A stretch of 64,000 nucleotides of DNA from Uloborus plumipes (lineage: Eukaryota > Arthropoda > Arachnida > Araneae > Uloboridae). Numbering within the stretch: the first letter of the stretch is position 1; every line of letters begins with the position of its first letter. A program made the position numbers and the translations under genes. Positions 33,000 through 44,771 of this stretch are shown here, one piece after another. The notes under the pieces are model-generated. The model worked only from the letters and a program-made list of their open reading frames with translations. It was not told where the DNA came from and searched no databases. The DNA is taken from the NCBI GenBank assembly GCA_038373865.1, contig JAXGGA010005227.1, positions 1 through 64,000 on the forward strand, given 5' to 3'.

Positions 33000-33976
33000 A
33001 TTTCAAAAACAATCATTCTAACGTGTTGCCAAAACTCGTTTGCCAAATACCATAAAAATTTTAATTTACGCTGATGTGATCAAATATGAAATGCATTGTT
33101 ATAATGAAATGTGGTTGTTATGAAACAGTAACAATAAGAGTAATCATAAAGAAAATGGCGAAAGAAAGCTCGTTAAACTTTTAATGAAGGCACAAAAAAC
33201 GGGGTTTTACGTGAAAACTCGCGTTTTTGCAGAAAAAACGCCGATGTAGATGAACTCAAAAACCAAAACTCTATCTTCTTACAAAATTTAACAAAATCGT
33301 TAGAGGCGTTTTCGAGATCCGAAATATATATGTACAAGAATTGCTCGTCTAAAGATATTAGATAGATGTAACTTTGTTTCGAAACTTAATATTTTAAGAA
33401 AATTGAGTTTCATATTTATTGATTTTTTACCTGAAATATCTTACTAAACACTCTTGAGGAGGAAAAAAAGTATTTTAAAACTATAACACTTTTATACTCA
33501 ATTTTGAAATCGCACTTGAAAAGTAAAAAGTAATCTGATTTTTATATAATGTAAGTTACCATACAATGCAATAGATGTCGGTGGACAATTACCACTGCTT
33601 TTATCCCATGGATTTTGAATAAATGAAACAGCCTGTTATCTAGTGAAGCCTTGCTTTAACATTTCAAAAACAATAACAATTTAACGTTGCCAAATACCAT
33701 AATTTGAGCTTGCGCTGATGTGATTAAATCCAATTGTTAAACAAAACGTGGTCGCCACGGAAACAGTAAGAAAGAAAGTACTCATAAAGAAAATGGCGTA
33801 ATAAAAGCTTTTCAAACTTTCAATGAAGGCACAAAGAAAACGGGGTTTTTTGGGAAAACTCGCGTTTTTACAGAAAATACGCCGACGTAGATGAACTCAT
33901 AAACCAAAACTCTATCTAAATACAAAATTTTATCGAAATCGTTAGAGCCGTTTTCGAGATCCGAAAAATAAATATA
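33000..33976 (+). repeat. Two direct copies of a ~320-bp segment; the first is an empty site
   Basis: 33000-33325 and 33655-33975 align (TTGCCAAATACCATAA, CATAAAGAAAATGGCG, AAAACTCGCGTTTTT, CGTTTTCGAGATCCGAAA). After the first copy the sequence reads straight into TGTACAAGAATTGCTCGTC. After the second, Helitrons intervene and that same flank resumes at 38404. A diverged hAT-like terminus ending at about 33652 lies between the copies. Confidence 0.75.
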
Positions 33977-35474
33977 TCTATATATATAAAGATGACGGTG
34001 TTTGTTTGTTTGTTTGTTCGTTTGTTTGTTCGTTTGTAACCGCTGGCCAGAAGCCCCCACAGCACCTACGGACCTGAAACTTGACTCAAAAATTCGAACG
34101 TATCCCGCCCTCGTGCACCTCGAAGCCCAAATTTTTAATTTCGAATTAGTTATTTTTAAATTAATTAATTAGTCTCATTTTTGGTGTATCCGCCATAATT
34201 GAGGGGGGAAACCTCCCCCCACCCCAAAACATTATATATCGTTGGAAAGGATTTTTTTTTCTGAAAAAGAAAAGTTTTAGCACGTTTCTGTCCGTTAATT
34301 ACGACAGGAGATATTAATTAATCAAATTTAGTCAATTTTCAAGGCATAACTCTACGCAACACTGAAACACTAGAGCCATTTTCCATGCAAACTGCTCTTT
34401 CGTCTCTGAAGTTACAAAGTGGTTTAGATTTGAGTATAGAGTTAAGCCTTGAAAAGTGACAAAATTTGAATAATTAATATCTCCTGTTACTTACTTAACT
34501 TAATGTATTTCTGATTTATTTGGCGAATTGGGTTTTAAACTTTAACATGACTTAAAGTGGAATTTAAAGGGTTGTGAAGAGCATTTGAACTAAAGGATAT
34601 AATAATTTTACTTCAGAGGGTTGGAGTGAATTTAAATTTATTCAGTTGACATCCTCAAAATTCGGTGTTACCGAAAATGTCAGAATGGAACTATTATTGT
34701 TAAATATTTAGTGATGGCTATTCAGTTCCTCTTAGCATTTGGCGTCGTAAAGTTTGGCGACAATCGAGAAATTTACCAAACCTCCCAGACTGTGAAACCC
34801 TATTTTCTCCAAATCAAAGAAAAAGAAAACGCTCTGGGAAGGAACAGCAGTTGTTCGCAGTCTAAAGAGTATTTTATTGCATGTTTAAAACATGTGTTTA
34901 ATGCCGCCATCACTAAATTTTCAGCAATAATAGTTCCATTCTGACATTTTCGGTAACACCGTTGTTCAATTACCTTTCGTATTTGGCGTCGTAAAGTTTG
35001 GCAACAATCGAGAAATTTACCAAACCTCCCATCCAGTGAAATCTTGCTTATTTGAGGGTCACTGTTAGATTGTAATCACTTCAAAGAGTTGGCGCGAAAG
35101 ACATTATATTTCTTGCCTTTTAATGTTCACATTGAAATCATGGAAGAATGGTTGTGGCTGAGCTACCTGACGACAATCGGTTCCCTAAGTTAATCAATGT
35201 AGATTTGGCGACCAATTTTACATTGAAATTACGGTTAAATCTGTGAATTATATCAAATTTCGAGGGCAAAATTGCTGTGGTCGTTGAGAGCTTTCGAAAA
35301 TCTTGGCTTTACAGTTGTGTCAAAAGTTCCATTGAAACGTAAAAATTTCGCTAAAAATAAATAAGTTCGTCACACACACACACGAAAAGAAGAAAAGTCT
35401 TAAGAGTGAGTTAAACTTTATTTAGTTAACTTCCTAAACTTTTATTGCACGGGCATCGCCGTGCGGGTACTGCT
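33977..35474 (+). mobile_element. Helitron H1, first of a head-to-tail pair
   Basis: The 5' end TCTATATATATAAAGATGACGG is followed by a TTTG/TTCG repeat and CCGCTGGCCAGAAGCC. The 3' hairpin GCACGG-GCATCG-CCGTGC (35447-35464) is followed by GGGTACTGCTA. The 3' CTAG merges directly with the 5' TATATAAAG of the next element. No RepHel coding sequence. A 299-bp inverted-repeat segment is nested at 34663-34961. Confidence 0.82.
34663..34961. mobile_element. 299-bp inverted-repeat segment inside Helitron H1
   Basis: CGGTGTTACCGAAAATGTCA and its complement bound the segment, with about 55-bp arms. The interior includes about 80 bp (TTTGGCGTCGTAAAGTTTGG, GAGAAATTTACCAAACC) that also occurs just outside the right arm at 34981-35040, so host Helitron sequence is duplicated inside the segment. 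Confidence 0.65.
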
Positions 35475-37053
35475 ATATATAAAGATGACGGTGTTCGTTT
35501 GTTTGTTTGTTTGTTTGTTTGTAACCGGTGGCCAGAAGCCGCCACAGCACCCACAGACCTGAAACTTTGCTCAAAAATTCGAACGTATCCCAGTAAAATG
35601 CACCTAGAAGGCCAAATTTTAAATTTCGAATTAGTTATTTTTAAATTAATTAATAAGTATCATTTTTGGTGTATCCGCCATAATTGAAGGGAGAACCCCC
35701 CCTCCCCCCCCCATAACATTATATATCGCTGGAAAGGGTTTTTTTTCTGAAAAAGAAAAGTTTTAGCACGTTTCTGTCCGTTAATTACGACAGGAGATAT
35801 TAATTAATCAAATTTAGCCGATTTTCAAGGCATAACTCTGTACGCAGAACTGAAACACTAGATCCATTTTTCCAGATAGACTGCTCTTTTGTCCCTGAAG
35901 TTACTTTGTGGTTTAAATTTGCGTATAGATTTAAGCCTTGAAAATTTATTCAATTTGATTAATTAATATCTCCTGTTATTTACTTAACTTTCTGTCTCTT
36001 ATATTTATTTGGCGAATTGATTTAAACTTTAACATGACTTTAAGTGGAATTTAAAAGGTTGTGGAGCGCATTTGAACTAAAGGATATAATAATTTTTCTT
36101 CAGAGGAGGTTCCCGGCCAGTGAAATCTTGATTATTTGAGGGTCACTGTTAGATTGTAATCACTTCAAAGAGATGGTACGAAAGACATTATATTTCTTTC
36201 CTTTTAATGTTCACATTAAAATCATGGAAGAATGGCTGTGGCTGATCTACCTGATACAATCGGTTCCCTATGTTAATAAATTTAGATTTGGCGACCAATT
36301 TTACATTGAAATTACGGTTAAATCGGTGAATTATCACGGGACGCGGGAGCGTCCCGCCCCGCCAAGAAAACCAAATACAAGCCGCCAAGAAATTTCCGTC
36401 GCCAATAAAAATGTAAAAGAGCGACTAGGACTGTTTACGCGAGTAACCAAACCGGGGTTTTCACCCCTCTGTATCTCAGCCCCATAAAGATCCTTAGAGT
36501 TCATTTTTGGTATACTCAATCTCCAGCGGCCCCTGACGGCACATACTAAAGCAAAACATCCAGGACCCTCAGGGGGAGGGGTGATATATGTTATAAAATC
36601 GCTATTTTTCGCACTTTTTAAAAATTGTTTGACAGGGGTCCAGACTAAACGGTAACTCGGATTGAGCTCTGCTTTTGCACCCACATTTATTTTGTCCCAA
36701 AGCTCGGCATAGGGGGTTTTTCGACCCCCCCACCCCCTCCCCCTCGCTTTTATTTTCCGTATCTTTTCTCCCGGGGGTCTTTCGTGTTGATTTTTGGTAT
36801 GAATATTCTCGATGAGACATTGAGGACATTTTCCCAAAATTTACCCCCCGGGGTCATCGCACCCCGGAGTTATTAATGCTTAAAATTGGTCCGATTTCTA
36901 TCTACCAGCTCTGTTCAACATCTGAGCGTTTATGTTTTCATTGTTGGGCCACGAGGAAAGAAAACTCAATGATTTATAATTTTATCTGTTGCCAGTTTCT
37001 ATTTGTTAACAAATAAAATATTTGTAATTGATTTTATTGCATAGGGCTTTTAA

Positions 37054-37338
37054 CCTTCCGGAAAGCGCGCGACATACCGATACACGAGAGCGCGCGCTGG
37101 GTCAGAGTGACCCATATTACATTTTAAGAGCATTTTAACAATATTTAATGAATAATTCAGTAGTAAATCATGATTTTGACAAATATTAATCAAGGATCTC
37201 AAAAGTATATCCAAGTTCAAGGGGTCGACTTTGAATGCAGCTACAGTGGACCTGATCCATTTCTTTCAAATAGAAGTAGAGCAGCGAGTGTTTATCCTTG
37301 CGCCTGGGTCGAAAAGACCCAGCGCGAACGCTCGAATG
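37054..37338. mobile_element. piggyBac-like MITE, CCTTCCGG family
   Basis: TTAA flanks it at 37050-37053 and 37339-37342. The left end CCTTCCGGAAAGCGCGCG is followed by GCGCTGGGTC-AGAGT-GACCC. The right end in reverse, CATTCGAGCGTTCGCGCTGG, is followed by the hairpin CTGGGTC-TTTTC-GACCCAG. Both termini therefore have a hairpin just inside. Confidence 0.72.
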
Positions 37339-37662
37339 TTAAATGGGATCTTCAATTTAGTTCATTTTAATATGAGATCGCCAGTAAGGGTTGGGGTTTT
37401 TTTTTTTAACTTTTAATTTAATCGTAGTATTGTTAGCAACTAGCTTTGTTTTGCGTCGGTTCGGGTGGTACATTGTGATTGATTTCAAATTTATCCCAGA
37501 CTGAAGAAGATCCTTGAACTTTTGCACCAAATGCATGCCGTCAAGAAAACCACAGATGTCGGACCGCCAAGAAAAATGTTGAAGGGAAAAAAACACATGC
37601 AAAGTAAATTTTGAAGAGAAAAAAAAACAGGCAAAGAAATAATATTAATGCAAAAACATGTG

Positions 37663-38040
37663 ATATCTCCCCAAAAACAACAGTGTTGTAAAAAAATCCC
37701 CCGCCAAGAAAACCTTAAATACTCAGCCTTAAAAAGTTATGATATCGAGTTTTCCCGCCAAGTTTGTGCCAAACTACAACTAACCTGTATGTATAGTTCT
37801 TTTAAATTGTTTTCAGTCCTGCCAGGCGGGAAGTTTTTACTCATTAAGCAACCACCTCACAAGACAAAGCTTCCCGCCTGGCAAAACTGAAAACAATTTA
37901 AAAGAACTATACATACAGGTTAGTTGTAGTTTGGCACAAACTTGGCGGGAAAACTCGATATCATAACTTTTTAAGGCTGAGTATTTAAGGTTTTCTTGGC
38001 GGGGGATTTTTTTACAACACTGTTGTTTTTGGGGAGATAT
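37663..38040. repeat. 171-bp near-perfect inverted repeat with 36-nt loop
   Basis: The arms 37663-37833 and 37870-38040 have equal length with at least two mismatches (TTTTCAGTCCTGCC against TTTTCAGTTTTGCC) and no indels. The pair could form one long hairpin. It ends exactly where H1-like Helitron sequence resumes, so it is the right end of the insertion in H2. Confidence 0.88.
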
Positions 38041-38488
38041 TAAATTTCAAGGGCAATATTGCTGTGGTCATTGAGAGTTTTCGAAAATCTTGGCTCTACA
38101 GTTGTGTCAAAAGTTCCATTGAAACGTAAAAATTTCGCTAAAAATAAATAAGTTCGTCACACACACACACGAAAAGAAGAAAAAAGTCTTTAAAACTAAA
38201 ATAATCCTCGCATTGAACACTACAAACTGAAATGGCATTAAAAGTGTCATCAATATATTTTAAAAGGTCGTGGTGCACATTTGAATTAAAGAATATAATA
38301 ATTTTACTTAAGAGGGTGGAGTGAATTTAAATTTATTCAGTTGACTTTCTTTACATTTTTTGCACGGGCATCGCCGTGCGGGTACTGCTAGTATATATAT
38401 ATATACAAGAATTGCTCGTTTAAAGGTATTAGATTCCGTTCAAGGCTCATACATGAGTACCCGCAGTCATTCTTTTGTGTTGTTAAAA

Positions 38489-39160
38489 TCTCCATATATT
38501 ATTTCTCTAAGCCGAATCCTATACCCGGTCGAAACTCGCTCATTTCTTTATCGAATTGCAAGAAAATTTATGATTTTGAAGCTTATCCCGCGGGCTATTG
38601 ACGAAAATTAGACCCACACTCTAAAAAGTGTCGGTTCGTTTTTTATTCGAACTTCAATTTTTGGGCACAAAATTGACTCTATCTAGCGAAATAATTGTCG
38701 TATCGTCTCCATTTTGATTTCATTCGAAAGATTTAAAAAAATGCGTTCTTTAGAACGTTTCTCCGCTAGCGCCGTGTAACGAGAATCTCGAAAATCCACG
38801 TTTAAGCGACTTATAAGCGATTGAAGTTTGAAAAAGTTAAATTTTTTGCTCAACTGTCAAAATCGTTACATTGTTGCTCAAATCAATTTTAAATGCGACA
38901 TTTCAAGCCAAGGCTTAGCTAGGTAAACCTTAATTGTAACTTTTATTGTTTCAAAATACTATGGTAGTTTTGCGATAACGTTAGTATTTAGTTTAGTAGT
39001 AGCCTTGGGTATTTGATTTCAAAATAGGGTATCACTTTTGTAGTAGTTGTAAAAGTGAACGTGTCTTTGATCTCTTTGAAAAGTTGTCAGAACGACGGCA
39101 GTAGATGGCGATGTGGTGCAAATGAAGCCAATAAAAATTGTCGTATTAAATTTTAAGTTT

Positions 39161-39207
<47 letters not shown>

Positions 39208-39231
39208 AGGAATTCCGCACGGGTCACCTAG
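38489..39231 (+). mobile_element. Helitron H4, intact non-autonomous copy
   Basis: It begins TCTCCATATATTATTTCTC after A (38489) and ends with AATTCCGCACGGGTCAC and CTAG (39228-39231) before T. A T run of over 40 bp precedes the 3' terminal part. At 743 bp it is the cleanest family copy. It carries AGTAGATGGCG at 39100-39110, a CTCF-like core. Confidence 0.85.
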
Positions 39232-39630
39232 TATACCGATTATTTATTACACGTAAAAGAAAGTAATGTGGGGTTCGTTTTTCTTTCTCTTTCTGACGGT
39301 GCATATGCAATTAAATTATTTCAGCATTTTGCTCTTTTATATGTTTAAGTTAAAGATAATAGTTGAAGAAAAAAAATTTCTATGTTGCTTATGGCAACAA
39401 ATACTACTAGTAGTCCCCAAAACCACCATCACTTTGAATTGAACACAAAAATTCGTTTTATCACAATACTCTGCTCGATAGCGTTTCAAATAAACATTTT
39501 AAAAGAATAAATAAACAATATTATCAAAATTTACAAATTGCGCTAATTGAACAGAATTCATTGTTGCTGATCTTTACAAAATAGTTCAATGGGTTGCTTC
39601 CAACACGATTTTTTGTTTCAAAAGCCTTAA

Positions 39631-39852
39631 CCCATTAATGCCGGTTGGTACAAAAATGTACCAACACGGAAGGGAATTATAACTTGTCCTTACATGTCTC
39701 TATCAGTCTAACAATTGTGCATTTCACATAGTAAATACTCACAGAAAGAAAACTATTTTTTCGTTTCGCACCCTTGTCGAAAACGTGTGAGATAATAGGC
39801 TTAAAACTTGAATGAATGTCTTATTGATGTTTTCGAAGTCGGCATTAATGGG
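39631..39852. mobile_element. piggyBac-like MITE, CCCATTAATGCC family
   Basis: TTAA flanks both ends (39627-39630, 39853-39856). The termini CCCATTAATGCCG and CGGCATTAATGGG are exact inverted repeats, followed on the left by the hairpin GTTGGTAC-AAAAA-TGTACCAAC. Length 222 bp. Confidence 0.82.
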
Positions 39853-40072
39853 TTAATCAAGTGATAAAAATTAAGACAAGGTAAGTTGAAGTAAATTCAA
39901 GTAATGAAAAAAAATTAATGAACATTAATATTGCGATTTAGAATGAAAGTGAGATTTTACAATGGATGTTAGGGTGAATTGAAAAAAAGTTAATCTTTAT
40001 TATTTTTTCTATTCTAATTCTAAAATGTGATTCAACAATCAACAAATTTGCAGCTCGGATTTTCTTCTAACA

Positions 40073-40348
40073 TTAAACAACGTACCTTTGCAACAGTCGA
40101 AGATGTCCGTTTTTCACTTGGATTAACTGTTCGGAATTTTCGTCGCACTTCAGGCTCCAATTTGATGTTTTTTTTCCTTTCTTGTTGACGATATTGCCTA
40201 TCGCCGCTTTAGATGTCACAAAACCATGACTCTCACGTCGTTTTTTATTAACGCAATATGACAGTTTCTCTTCGGAAAGAGCATAAACATAGCCTTCGAA
40301 CCGCTGCTTTGTTAAAAAAGCCATTTTGAATAAAAACAAACTTCTCAA
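40073..40348 (-). CDS. Unrecognised small ORF, possible exon or transposon fragment
   Basis: A 91-codon frame (or 83 from the internal methionine of MAFLTKQRFEGYVYALSEEK) has a more mixed composition than other frames in the window. It is lysine/arginine-rich in the middle (KKRRESHGFVTSKAAIGNIV), which might be part of a DNA-binding helix-turn-helix region, but I cannot name a family. It has no neighbour of known function. It could equally be chance. Confidence 0.2.
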   Translation of the reverse strand: MRSLFLFKMAFLTKQRFEGYVYALSEEKLSYCVNKKRRESHGFVTSKAAIGNIVNKKGKKTSNWSLKCDENSEQLIQVKNGHLRLLQRYVV

Positions 40349-42114
40349 ACCGCAGACGATAATTTTAACTTTTTAAAAGCATAGTACAATTGCAATTATT
40401 TCTTTGGCAGCAAATGATTTGTTAATACCGCTGGTCAAAATCGTCTAAAAAATTTGCGATTAAGACAAATAAAATGGAAGTATTCTGTTTTTTCATTTTT
40501 ATTTACTGCTCGGAAAACTTAGCGCACTTTTTATCCATAATATTTTATAACCATGTTTTGGCAACGGTTAGAATAATGATTTTTTTTTTTTTAGAGACTG
40601 CAGTCAAAAACGGAGAAATAGAGTATGCCGTGGAGATTCCGTTCTTTCTAAGGTGGTGTATTGAAAATATTTTGCTAAATTTGTCATTACTATTATGATT
40701 ATTGATGTTACTTTTGTTATTATTAGTATACTTATTTTTTTTCGCTATGTGTTGCTATTATTGTAATTGTAATTAATTTTAATTACCAATATTATTGCTG
40801 TTATTATTAGTAGTAGAAGCAGTAGTAATAACAGCACAAACGAGTTCTTTCCTGAAGTTGATTAGAGATTTTTGAATAACGTTAAAGGAATAACAATTCT
40901 TACAACTTCATTGAGTTTCGAAAATGTTTTAGGAGCAAGCTCTAACTGAACAGCTTCAAACAAATCCTCAAACCCATCAGCTCCGTAAATAATCTCGAGA
41001 TTTCATAATAGATGGTGGGTATTAGTTCTATGTCGTCTCGTGACTCTTTCTAATTTTCTTGAGAAAACTTCGCGGGAAATGGAATCCCTTTTCTGATTAA
41101 ATGACTCGCCGACTAGTATGCTATTCACGGCTCCAGAGATGCCCATCACGAGTGATGAATACCCTTTTAAAAGCTTCTATTTCGCTGTCATTACAGCCTC
41201 GTGACTGATGAATTGGATAAAATGATGAATGTAATGGACGGTATAAAAAAAGGCTAGAAGTTTGACTATATTGAAGAAAACTACAGATTTTTTTTTTTTA
41301 CATAATCATACCTTTTGAGCATAAGTAATTTGAGTAATCAGCTTTTCATTATCTCCTAAAAATCTGCTCGAATTCGGAGTTTTTTAACCTCATGATATGT
41401 TGGTACTCTTAAGCGTTATATTATGTCATTAAATTAAACACAACTTTTTATTTTTACTAGTGTTAAAATATGTTTTGTTTCCTTTTATACCAGTTTTTGT
41501 CACTTACTGAACAATGCTCCCAGGGTACTTTTTTAATTTTATTTAAAAATGGAAATGCATGTTTTAGGTCATTTTATTTAATTCTTTAAATTACTGACAT
41601 TTATATTTTCAGAATATTTTCTCTAAATTATATTTAAGCGCATTCTTAGTATCAATAGAAGCTAAGAGTTCTATTATTTTCCCAATTCGGTGCTTTGCTG
41701 TCGCTTGGAACAGTCTCGGAACCTTATATTTTATTTCTCCAGCCTGTTTTCTGTCACCACGCCAGATATTCCTCATTGCTTTATCAAATTCCCTGATTTA
41801 CCCATGCCCGTCATTTGGGAAGGGGGAGATCAATTGCCGACCCCCCCCCTTCCGACTTTGGGGAATCAATGCATTTACAAAGTGCGCGTGGTTTTGGTTG
41901 TTTTCCGATGGGATTCCATTGAATTTTAACCCTTTGACCCCCTTCCCTGGAAACACTTGAAATGACGGCCACTAATTAACCCCTCATTGAAAAGTTAATA
42001 TGCAGGGAAAATCCGGAGAAATTGACCCGTGATTAAAAAATTGCTTTTTTTTTGTAAGGTTTTTTTAATTATTATTATTTCTTCTCATTACTTCAATCAA
42101 TAGCATCCGGAAAC
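40349..42114. other. AT-rich intergenic
   Basis: Imperfect ATT/AGT trinucleotide runs occur at 40695-40830. A C-rich run lies near 41838-41850. No gene recognised. Confidence 0.45.
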
Positions 42115-42119
42115 ACAGA

Positions 42120-42190
42120 TGCAGTAGCGCGATCGGATAGAGCGTTATGCAAGAAACTTAAAAAACGTAGGTTCAATCCTACCATGGGTT
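42120..42190 (+). other. tRNA-like relic
   Basis: AGTAGCGCGATCGGATAGAG resembles a tRNA D arm and A box. GTAGGTTCAATCCTAC resembles a T arm and B box, at roughly tRNA spacing. The acceptor ends do not pair, so it is a pseudogene or a SINE head. Confidence 0.4.
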
Positions 42191-43207
42191 TAGTCGCTTT
42201 TGAATGACTTTTTCACCGGTTAATTTTGAGAACTGATGAAAAACGCTGTCATTATGACAGAAACAGTAACTCAAGCAAATCTTTACAAATTATTTCATAG
42301 ATAGTTAACTTAATTTTATACTCCGGGGGGCTGTCCCTCCCTTCCCCAAAGCTCCACTACTAGGCGTGGTGCAAAGAATGCAAAATTCTCATTCCTTGCG
42401 ATGAGTTTTTAATCTTAATATAGCATTAAAAATGAAAATTTATCTGATCAGAGAGCAATGGAGGGAGTTATTTAAAGTAAAAGACTTGGATGAGATATTT
42501 AAGAATTTAGATGAATTTTTATTATGAGTTTGTTTAGTTTGTGCTGTAGAAGTTCATTTTCTGTAAACTTGATCAATTTGGGTATCGGAAATTGTATAAC
42601 TGACTACTTAACGACAATTACGTAATAAGGGCGACTTATGTGTTTAGCTTGAAACGGAAATTACTTTTGAAATCGTTAAGAAATTTTAATTTTAATCCCT
42701 CTTTGGTTTTTTGGTTGCAAAAAACGAAAAGTAGCATTTGAAATTAACATTGGCGAATATTTGCGTGTTCGCCAGTCGGCGTCGCCCATCGACCTCCCAC
42801 TAATCCTTTACTTACTCATAACTTTTTATTGTTTAATATAACGATAAAAAAAACGGTGGGGGCTCTCTCCACCCCCACTCCCAATTGGGTGGGTTGGGAA
42901 GCTAAAAATCATGTGCTGATAGCAATCATAGTCGCGTGACACGAGTGCAATTGGATTGCGAGGGGGGGGGGACAGAATTGGCGATTTGGACTGCGCCTGT
43001 GGGGGGGGGGGGGTGCGTCCACTGCTTTCCTCTTATCAGAATGCGCCTCCGCAAACTAATGAAATACCCTCCGGAATTGGCTATTAGCGGCTCCGCTGTT
43101 GACTTAACATCTTCCAGACAGGTCCATTTCCAAGGGGGTGGATGTGTACTCAATTTATACCAGCATTCTAAAATCAAAATAATGCATACACGTATGAAAA
43201 TGTTATA
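42191..43207. other. Intergenic with G- and C-rich runs
   Basis: Homopolymeric G runs lie at about 42961-43012 and C-rich tracts at about 42865-42885. The overlapping frames across 42926-43301 are by-products of these runs. Confidence 0.4.
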
Positions 43208-43766
43208 CAGTGAACTCTCACTTATACACCGCTTCATTTATGCGCCTTTTTCACTTATACGACGATTTGGAATGGTCCCAGCGCATTCCACAGAAAAGTA
43301 ATGATAGTATCATTCGTTTATGCGTCGCGCGAAAGAAAAATATTTCACTTATGCGCAGAATTTTCCGTAAAATGTGAAAAAAAAAAATTATTTTCTTAAT
43401 AAAAAAGCATTTTTCTTCACTTTCTGCTTTAATCTTTCGACTTTATTGCTCACGGGAGGTATTTTTCCGCATGAACTAGAGTTTGGAGAGGGACAATTAC
43501 CTATTATAGATAGTTTTAAAGGGAACAGTTTGTAATTAGGTATGCTACAACTTTTGTTTTCTCTTTATCATTATAGTTACGTTGCAGTAATTGTCAAAAC
43601 CGTAGTAATATGTCCCTTATCTATAGAAACATTCTTATTCATTCTCTCATTGTAACCTCTGTTGTGTTTTAGTCCTTTAAATAGGTTTGTTTACTTATAC
43701 GTCTCTCCCACTTATGCGCCTTTTTCTGTTGGTCCCTTGCGCCGGCGTATAAGTGAGAGTTCACTG
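43208..43766. mobile_element. pogo/Tigger-like MITE, copy 2
   Basis: CAGTGAACTCTCACTTATAC begins the element and its complement ends it, with TA on both sides. It is in the opposite orientation to copy 1, sharing the GGTCCC, TATTATAGATAG-type and GAGAGAATGAATAAG-type blocks. Confidence 0.87.
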
Positions 43767-44541
43767 TATTTCTCATTTAAGAAAGGGGCGGAATGGCTCA
43801 TCTTGCTCCCTGCTCGCGAAAGGTTGAGTTTTGGGTAATCTGTATACTTAGCCGGTGAGATTGCTGCAGATATTTTAAATTGCGTTTAAAAATCACTTTC
43901 GCTTCCGCAAGGAATGATTCATCTGCAAAATTTTTGTCAGAAATTTAAAAAAAAAAAAGAAGAAAGAAAGTGATGAGTTGCAGCCAACTGCATTGTGTCG
44001 AAGTAATTTGCTATAAAGCGCTACAACTGAAATACTTTGAAAAACTAAGAATTTTGATGGTGGGAGCCAGTGCGCCACTGACGGAAGTGGGTGACCCCCT
44101 CTCCCATAACTAAATAAAAACTGGTATACTGTTTTTCATTATTTCACACTTCATCTTTATGATTGGTTTTGCATAATTTTGCGTTTTGCTTTTTCCCCGG
44201 GTCATACAACTTATGCCAAATGCATCTCCTGGTTAGTTTTTAATATATTTTTAATGTGTCATCAAACTTCAGTGTATAATTTAATATAAACACACAACAA
44301 AGTAGTAAGTACCCTTTGAGTATATTTTGAATGCGCATTTATCGTAATTAGCAGGTCTATTATTTCCATATTTTAAAATTGAAATCACGAGTTTGCTCTT
44401 ATGTTAAAGCAGTTTTTTTTTTCGTTGAACTCACGAGTGAGTGCACCTACCGACTGCCGTAGAATGACTGCCAGGGTCTTTTCGTAAGCCGGCAGTCGTA
44501 GTCGGTGTCTAAATTTATTCAAAACACCAAAACTTTACATA
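43767..44541. other. AT-rich intergenic
   Basis: No gene or repeat recognised. Confidence 0.45.
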
Positions 44542-44769
44542 CCGTAAAGTCGGGTTACTTTGACCCTAGGGGGTTACTTGAGCCCATTACAGTAAAATGA
44601 TAAAATCTAGGTTTTCTACTCACTAGTTGAAGACTTGCACATAGTTCCTCGTTTCTGGGCTAGGTAGAAGCACTCTGCAGTCTCTAACGCTAGTACCAAA
44701 CCCAGATTTTATCATTTTACTGTGGGCTCAAGTAACCCCCTTGTGGGTCCATGTAACCCGACTTTACGG
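44542..44769. mobile_element. mariner-type MITE, CCGTAAAGTCGGGTTAC termini
   Basis: CCGTAAAGTCGGGTTAC and its complement bound the element with TA outside both ends. The inverted match continues through GGCTCAAGTAACCCCC and TACAGTAAAATGATAAAATC blocks. Length 228 bp, non-coding. Confidence 0.85.
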
Positions 44770-44771
44770 TA

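Larger units (their letters stand above)
35472..38391 (+). mobile_element. Helitron H2, second of the head-to-tail pair, with internal insertion
   Basis: It has the same 5' block (TATATAAAGATGACGGTG), the same 3' hairpin (38362-38379) and CTAG at 38388-38391 followed by T. Compared with H1 it carries about 1.7 kb of extra sequence between about 36335 and 38040, bearing GC-rich DNA, a TTAA MITE and a long inverted repeat. No helicase gene; long minus-strand frames at 36334-36837 look accidental. Confidence 0.82.

Noticed and set aside
35490..35522. GTTTGTTTGTTT microsatellite as a telomere- or satellite-derived repeat
   Set aside because: It belongs to the 5' end of the H1/H2 Helitron family and appears at the same place in both copies.
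36334..36837. 167-codon minus-strand frame with proline- and glycine-rich sequence
   Set aside because: It lies inside a Helitron insertion, is driven by homopolymeric C/G runs and overlaps other frames; no family resemblance.
42120..42190. Functional tRNA gene
   Set aside because: A- and B-box-like blocks are present but acceptor and anticodon stems do not pair.
42926..43301. Overlapping ORFs on both strands near 43 kb
   Set aside because: They are produced by G runs and the terminus of the pogo-like MITE; no conserved domain.
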